A stretch of DNA of 18,943 nucleotides from an uncultured Bacilli bacterium (GTDB lineage Bacteria; Bacillota_I; Bacilli_A; RF39; UBA660): assembly GCA_947599755.1 (NCBI GenBank), contig CANQFO010000014.1, positions 1-18,943 of the forward strand, in the 5' to 3' direction. Within the stretch, counting starts at the first letter, position 1, and each line of letters opens with the position of its first letter. Below are positions 14,049-18,943 of the stretch, one piece after another. Position numbers and translations under genes: made by a program. The notes under the pieces are model-generated. The model did no database searches. It was given only the letters and a program-made list of their open reading frames with translations, and was not told where the DNA came from.

Positions 14049-14822
14049 ATGCAATTAATGAGTAATTTATACCAATATAGAGAACTATTAAAAAGTAACG
14101 TCAAAAAAGAAATTAGAGGAAAATATAAAGGATCATTTTTAGGAATACTATGGTCATTTGTCAATCCTTTATTACAAGTATTAGTATATGCAATTGTTTT
14201 TCCTTATATCATGAGAGTAAAAACAGATAACTATTTAATCTATCTAGTCATTGGAATTATCCCTTGGACATTCTTTACCACAGTAATTAATCAAGGCATG
14301 ATTACGGTTAGAATGAATGCCGGAATTATTAAAAAAGTATATTTTCCAAGAGAAATCTTACCCATTTCTGTTGCACTAAGTGGATTAATTAATTTTTTAA
14401 TTAGTTGTATCATTATTTTACTATTCTGTATCTTTGGAAAAGTAGGAATTAGTCCTCACTTGGTTCTTTTACCGGTAATTGCTATTGCCCAATTTTTCTT
14501 AACACTAGGAATTATCTTTGCTCTTAGTGCCATTAATATTTATATAAAAGACACAGAATATTTAGTAACTTTTTTTCTGAATATGTTATTTTATGCAACA
14601 CCAATTTTATATCAAAAAACGCTATTCCCAAAAAGTATTCGTTGGGTATTAGAACTAAATCCCATGTCTAGTATAATTGAGGCATATCGAGATATTTTCT
14701 TATATCATCAATTTCCCACAACAAGTGGACTTTGTTATTTAATAATAATATCTTTTGCAATATTTATCATAGGACTTTCTATTTTCAGAAAATTAGAAAA
14801 AGGTTTTGCCGAGGAGGTATAA
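14049..14822 (+). CDS. Polysaccharide ABC exporter permease (TagG/Wzm type)
   Basis: A 257-residue ABC-2 permease with about six membrane helices. It begins with the cytoplasmic segment KKEIRGKYKGSFLGILW followed by SFVNPLLQVLVYAIVF, the pattern seen in TagG, Wzm and RgpC. GIIPWTFFTTVINQG, AINIYIKDTEYLV and LNPMSSIIEAYRDIFLY are further family features. It pairs with the ATPase to export the polymer made by the rest of the locus. GAGGTG overlapping the upstream stop sets the start at 14049; ATG 14058 is an alternative. One base separates it from the next gene. Confidence 0.93.
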   Translation: MQLMSNLYQYRELLKSNVKKEIRGKYKGSFLGILWSFVNPLLQVLVYAIVFPYIMRVKTDNYLIYLVIGIIPWTFFTTVINQGMITVRMNAGIIKKVYFPREILPISVALSGLINFLISCIIILLFCIFGKVGISPHLVLLPVIAIAQFFLTLGIIFALSAINIYIKDTEYLVTFFLNMLFYATPILYQKTLFPKSIRWVLELNPMSSIIEAYRDIFLYHQFPTTSGLCYLIIISFAIFIIGLSIFRKLEKGFAEEV

Positions 14823-14823
14823 G

Positions 14824-17004
14824 ATGTTTAGTGATAAAGTAAGTATTGAAGAAGCAAATGTATATGGAATATCTCATGCGAAATTCATCATGAGAGGTAG
14901 TTTATTAGAAAAAGAGGCAAAATTTAAAATTTTAGTCGATGGCAAAGAAAAGGAATATAAAAGTCTTCCCGCACTAACAAATTGTGGATTTCACATAGAA
15001 ACGCCATTAGAAAAAAATGACAAGGAAATCAAAGTATATCTTTGTACCGGAAAAAAAGAACAATTGATTTGTACAAGAAAAAACTCATCTCTTCATCGAA
15101 TAAAAAATAAAGCAAGAAAAATCTTTGAACCAATAATCAACAAGGGAAAAAGACTGGTAAATGGAATAACAAAATTCATGAAAGCAATCATTCATGGAAT
15201 TCATTTTTTATGGAAAGAACACCATTTTTTAGTACCAATTTCTTTGTGGAAAAAATATGCCAAAGACTTTGTCCGAAAAATGAAAGAAATTTCTAACAAT
15301 GGTCTATTTCTAAGATCAGATATTCAAGAAGATTATCTAAAATGGCTAAAAAATCAACCAACAGAAGAACCAGAAAAAAGAAAATTCAAATATGAACCAA
15401 AGATCTCAATCGTAATTCCAGTATACAATATTTCCAAAGATTTATTAAGTGAATGTTTAGATTCTATTTTAAATCAAACTTATCAAAACTTTGAAATTTG
15501 TCTAGCAGATGATCATTCAACAAAAGAAGAAACAATCAAAACATTAAAAGATTACCAAAAAAAAGACAAAAGAATAAAAGTAGTTTTTCGAAAAGAAAAT
15601 GGTCATATTTCTAAAGCAACCAATAGTGCTATAGAAATCGCAACAGGAGAATTTATTGGGTTAATGGATAATGACGATTTATTGACAAAAAATGCCTTAT
15701 ATGAAATAGTAAAAGTGTTAAATGAGGACAAAAATTTAGATATGATTTACACAGACGAAGATAAAATCGACATGCAAAATAAATATCGAGATCCTCATTT
15801 CAAAGCTGACTTTTCTCCAGATACACTATTAAGTAGTAATTATATTTGTCATTTTTGTGTATTAAGAAAATCAATAGTCGAAGACATTGGCGGAGTCCGT
15901 ATTGGCTATGAAGGAGCTCAAGATCACGACTTGTTTTTACGCTTCACAGAAAAGACAAAAAAAATTGCCCATATTCCCAAAGTACTTTATCATTGGCGAA
16001 TGATTCCAGGATCAACAGCCGCAACAATAGATAGTAAAAGTTATGCTTTAGACAAAGGAAAAAAAGCAGTAGAAGATGCACTAAAAAGAAGAAAAATAAC
16101 AGGTACAGTAAAAATTATTTATAATCATTATCTAGTAGAATATACCTATAAAAAAGAACCAAGTATCTCGATTATTATTCCAACAAAAGATCATGCAGAA
16201 GATACAGAAAAATGCCTATCTTCAATTATAGAAAAAACGAATTATAAAAATTATGAAATTGTATTAGTAAATAATAATAGCAGCGAAAAATCATTTTTTG
16301 ACCTAGTAGAAAAATATCAAAAAAAGGTCAAAAACTTTCGCGTAGTAGATGCCAATATTCCCTTTAATTACTCAAAAATTAATAATTTAGCGGTAAAAAC
16401 ATGTAAATCAGATTTTATCGTTCTCCTAAATAATGATACAGAAGTAATTACGAAAGATTGGTTAAAAATTATGGTAGGTTATGCCATGCAAGACCATATT
16501 GGAGCAGTAGGAGTAAAACTGTTATACCCAGATAACACGATTCAACATGCCGGTGTAATTTTAGGAGTAGGAGGAGAAGCCAATCATGCCTTTTTATCAG
16601 AAAAAAAAGACTCAATTGGATTATATGCAAGACTTGCTCTACCACATAACTACAGTGCACAAACCGCAGCATGCCTAATGGTATCGAGAAAAAAATATGA
16701 AGAAGTAGGTGGACTAGAAGAAGAATTAATGGTTGCCTATAATGATATTGATTTTAACTTAAAATTATTAGAAAAAGGATATTACAATCTTTTTGTACCC
16801 CAAGTAGAACTATATCACTATGAATCAAAATCAAGAGGTCTAGATACAACAACAGAAAAATATAATCGCTTTTTAAAAGAACAATATTATATGTTTGATA
16901 AATGGAAAAAATATATTGACAAAGATCCATTTTATAATCCAAATTTCAGTAAAACAAAAGGATTTATGTTAGATAAAGAAAGCAAAGAAAGTAGGAAAAG
17001 ATGA
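14824..17004 (+). CDS. Large tandem-domain family 2 glycosyltransferase
   Basis: A 726-residue cytoplasmic enzyme with two GT2 domains. The first (about 195-400) has ISIVIPVYN, the donor site LADDHST and the metal motif MDNDD at 281-285. The second (about 446-700) has ISIIIPTKDH, LVNNNSS, the metal motif NNDTE at 536-540, and NDIDFNLKLLEKG at 640-652. Such double enzymes extend polysaccharide chains, often adding rhamnose in rml loci. Residues 1-85 look beta-rich and 90-190 basic and helical; this N-terminal part is not a GT domain, and I do not recognise it. I start at ATG 14824 after GAGGAGGT; the in-frame TTG at 14806 would lie upstream of that site. It is coupled to the exporter genes, so it probably builds the exported chain. 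Confidence 0.88.
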   Translation: MFSDKVSIEEANVYGISHAKFIMRGSLLEKEAKFKILVDGKEKEYKSLPALTNCGFHIETPLEKNDKEIKVYLCTGKKEQLICTRKNSSLHRIKNKARKIFEPIINKGKRLVNGITKFMKAIIHGIHFLWKEHHFLVPISLWKKYAKDFVRKMKEISNNGLFLRSDIQEDYLKWLKNQPTEEPEKRKFKYEPKISIVIPVYNISKDLLSECLDSILNQTYQNFEICLADDHSTKEETIKTLKDYQKKDKRIKVVFRKENGHISKATNSAIEIATGEFIGLMDNDDLLTKNALYEIVKVLNEDKNLDMIYTDEDKIDMQNKYRDPHFKADFSPDTLLSSNYICHFCVLRKSIVEDIGGVRIGYEGAQDHDLFLRFTEKTKKIAHIPKVLYHWRMIPGSTAATIDSKSYALDKGKKAVEDALKRRKITGTVKIIYNHYLVEYTYKKEPSISIIIPTKDHAEDTEKCLSSIIEKTNYKNYEIVLVNNNSSEKSFFDLVEKYQKKVKNFRVVDANIPFNYSKINNLAVKTCKSDFIVLLNNDTEVITKDWLKIMVGYAMQDHIGAVGVKLLYPDNTIQHAGVILGVGGEANHAFLSEKKDSIGLYARLALPHNYSAQTAACLMVSRKKYEEVGGLEEELMVAYNDIDFNLKLLEKGYYNLFVPQVELYHYESKSRGLDTTTEKYNRFLKEQYYMFDKWKKYIDKDPFYNPNFSKTKGFMLDKESKESRKR

Positions 17005-18518
17005 TGAAAAAAATAATAAAAAAAGTCTATAACAATAACAAAATACTATTTTTATTAGAAATACTATCTTCATTAGAATTAATTTTTCTCGTATTTTTTC
17101 ATCGGATAAAGATAAATCGATTTCTTTTTCTAACAACAGGAATAATTTTTTTGCTGATCATGATAATCCTAATCAAAAGATATCGCAAAAAGATAGAATA
17201 TTTGTTTTTAATATTAATTATTCCCATCAGTTTAGGACATTTATTATTGATGATCCCAAACTACGTTCCTGATGAAGGTGCTCATATTGCGAGAGTCTAT
17301 TCCGTTGCCTCTTTGAATTTGTTCCCCAAAAAAGATAAAAAAGGCTATGCCATCATCAAAGTGCCAAGAGATTATGAAAATCATTCTATGCTACAAGTAA
17401 ATAACTATGAAAAGTTACAACAAATGTTAAAGAAAAAAACAAATTACAAAGATGAAGTAAGAACAATGGCCAATAATGCAGCAGGCTACTCATTTGTTTT
17501 ATATATAATTCCAAGTATAGGAATGAATCTAGGAAGAATACTAGGAGTAAATTTTTATGTATCATCACTATTAGCCAGACTTTGTAATTTAATCTTTTTT
17601 GTAACAGTAGGATTTTTCGTACTAAAAAGAATTCCCTTTGGGAAATTACTGATGTTTGTCTATCTTCTAACACCAATGTTTATAGAACAAGCCGTATCTT
17701 GCTCTGCAGATAGTTTTGTCAATACCATAATAATTCTTTTTATAAGTTATATATTAGAATTAAAATATAAAGAAACAAAGGAAAAAATTTCTCTAAAACA
17801 GACAATATTCCTAAGTCTATTGATAATCTTAATTTCTTGTTGTAAAATTGTCTACTTTCCAATTTGTGCAATGATTTTCTTATTAAAAGATAAAATAGAT
17901 AAAAAAGACAAGAAAATCATATTCATACTAATGCTAACAATAGTTGTATCAAGTGTATTTGCTTTTCTAAATTATCAATTACTAAATCAATATACAGTAA
18001 CCAATGAACATTTAATTGCAGACAAAGTAAACAGCAAAAAACAATTATCTTTTGTAGTAAAAAACCCCATTTTTTATACAAAAACCATAATAATGACATT
18101 AATCAACAATCAAGAATTCTATATCAAAACCTTTATGGGAGAACTACTTGGTTGGTTAAATATAGTAGGATCTTATTTAGCAACGATGATATTAGCGATT
18201 TTAATGGTGATTGCTCCATTCTTAGAAAAAGCAAAAAATAGTTTAAAAACCCACGAGAAAATCTTTACTCATCTCTTAACCATCATTTTATTCAACATGG
18301 TTTTAGGAGCAATGTATTTATCATGGACAAGAGTAGGTGGACTAGTAATAGAAGGAGTACAAGGAAGATATTTTATTCCGGTTTTATTTCTAAGTGGATT
18401 AGCACTAGTAAAAAAGAATAAATATATTGAATTCAAACATACCAATATCGTATATTTTTTCATTTTATTCATCATCAATCTGAATTCTTTGTACACGATA
18501 TTTCAATTTTTTCAATAA
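17001..18518 (+). CDS. DUF2142-type multi-pass membrane protein, probable GT-C-like enzyme
   Basis: A 505-residue polytopic membrane protein with many hydrophobic helices. NYVPDEGAHIARVYS, with the PDE-x-AH motif at 90-95 in the first outer loop, and VQGRYFIP near the C-terminus are the marks of the DUF2142 family. An acidic motif in the first extracellular loop is also seen in GT-C glycosyltransferases that use lipid-phosphate sugars outside the membrane, so adding side-chain sugars to the exported polymer is a reasonable idea but not shown. The start overlaps the glycosyltransferase stop; ATG 17004, seven bases after AGGA, is an equally good start. Confidence 0.8.
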   Translation: MMKKIIKKVYNNNKILFLLEILSSLELIFLVFFHRIKINRFLFLTTGIIFLLIMIILIKRYRKKIEYLFLILIIPISLGHLLLMIPNYVPDEGAHIARVYSVASLNLFPKKDKKGYAIIKVPRDYENHSMLQVNNYEKLQQMLKKKTNYKDEVRTMANNAAGYSFVLYIIPSIGMNLGRILGVNFYVSSLLARLCNLIFFVTVGFFVLKRIPFGKLLMFVYLLTPMFIEQAVSCSADSFVNTIIILFISYILELKYKETKEKISLKQTIFLSLLIILISCCKIVYFPICAMIFLLKDKIDKKDKKIIFILMLTIVVSSVFAFLNYQLLNQYTVTNEHLIADKVNSKKQLSFVVKNPIFYTKTIIMTLINNQEFYIKTFMGELLGWLNIVGSYLATMILAILMVIAPFLEKAKNSLKTHEKIFTHLLTIILFNMVLGAMYLSWTRVGGLVIEGVQGRYFIPVLFLSGLALVKKNKYIEFKHTNIVYFFILFIINLNSLYTIFQFFQ

Positions 18519-18569
18519 TCAATAATAAAAGAACAAAAAAGAAAAAATCAACGATAGAAAGGTGATAAA

Positions 18570-18943
18570 ATGAAAAAACAAAAACAATTAATTTATACAT
18601 TAGGATTACAAACAATTCTTGCTTATTTACTATCTGTTTTAATCATAAATGATTCCATCAACATGCATACATTATGGAAAACAGACATATTTTTATTTCT
18701 TTTAATCTGGATAGGTTTATTTTTCATTTCCAGTCATTTCTTATTTCCAATAAAAAAAGTATATGAAACACTATATCAAAAAAGATATTTCATTGCAGGG
18801 ATAATCTTACTCATTTTGGTATTAGGAAAATTTAATGGTAGTTCTTATGGATTATGGGATGCATACATTGAACCAAACTATGAGGTAAAAGAATTAACTC
18901 CTATAATAGGAAGACCAAGGGCAGAAAGAAGTGATGAATGGTT
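18570..18943 (+). CDS. Large membrane protein with RSDEW motif (partial, runs off the window)
   Basis: An open frame from ATG 18570 stays open to the window end (124 codons), preceded by AAAGGTG five bases upstream. It has hydrophobic segments at about residues 8-27, 40-60 and 78-93. A conserved-looking extracellular segment follows: GKFNGSSYGLWDAYIEP, then GRPRAERSDEW. I recall this RSDEW pattern in large uncharacterised membrane proteins of polysaccharide loci, which may be GT-C-like or YfhO-like, but I cannot assign a named family with confidence. A 51-base gap without a visible terminator suggests it is cotranscribed with the DUF2142 gene. Confidence 0.7.
   Translation, partial: MKKQKQLIYTLGLQTILAYLLSVLIINDSINMHTLWKTDIFLFLLIWIGLFFISSHFLFPIKKVYETLYQKRYFIAGIILLILVLGKFNGSSYGLWDAYIEPNYEVKELTPIIGRPRAERSDEW

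Noticed and set aside
1..18943. CRISPR array, insertion sequence, phage genes or toxin-antitoxin pair
   Set aside because: No regularly spaced repeats, transposase or integrase motifs, or small paired genes of these types were seen.

Overview
This window is a cell-surface polysaccharide locus from a low-G+C bacterium, most likely a Bacillota (Firmicutes) member. The evidence is the strongly A+T-rich coding sequence, Shine-Dalgarno sites of the AGGAGG/GAGGTG type, extended -10 promoters, and a gene set typical of Gram-positive wall or capsule polysaccharides. TGA is read as stop (ATGA overlaps at 966 and 1538), so this is the standard bacterial code and not the Mycoplasma code. Genus cannot be read from the sequence. 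No tRNA, rRNA, CRISPR array, integrase or insertion sequence is visible.

Region 1 (about 88-5289, + strand): a tight rmlA-rmlC-rmlD-rmlB operon makes dTDP-L-rhamnose. It is followed by an IspD/TarI-family cytidylyltransferase that departs from housekeeping IspD at conserved positions, and an extended SDR that overlaps it by 20 bases. The last two probably make a CDP-activated polyol or related building block. The region closes at a hairpin (about 5288-5331) with A/T runs on both sides, suited to terminate both convergent operons.

Region 2 (5318-9654, - strand): five genes run from one promoter near 9677-9705. In transcription order they are a family 2 glycosyltransferase, a dTDP-4-keto-6-deoxyglucose 3,4-ketoisomerase, a PLP sugar aminotransferase, a GNAT acetyltransferase and a CDP-glycerol-type polyol-phosphate transferase. 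The middle three convert the RmlB product to a dTDP-3-acetamido-3,6-dideoxyhexose. Two residues of the ketoisomerase (Tyr16, Arg96) point to the gluco form, Qui3NAc. Sampled lines in this block are richer in G+C than the rml genes.

Region 3 (9860-13202, + strand): a membrane-anchored SGNH-family esterase with its own promoter and terminator, then two related multi-pass family 3 acyltransferases in tandem. Together they look like an acyl decoration and removal set acting outside the membrane.

Region 4 (13295-end, + strand): a TagH/Wzt-type ATPase and TagG/Wzm-type permease form an ABC polysaccharide exporter. They are followed by a large tandem-domain family 2 glycosyltransferase, a DUF2142-type membrane protein, and the start of another large membrane protein that runs off the window.

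Taken together, the locus appears to build in the cytoplasm a polymer containing rhamnose and Qui3NAc, possibly with polyol phosphate, export it by an ABC transporter, and modify it outside. No initiating phosphoglycosyltransferase, TagD-type glycerol-3-phosphate cytidylyltransferase or wall ligase is present in the window. All complete genes appear intact.
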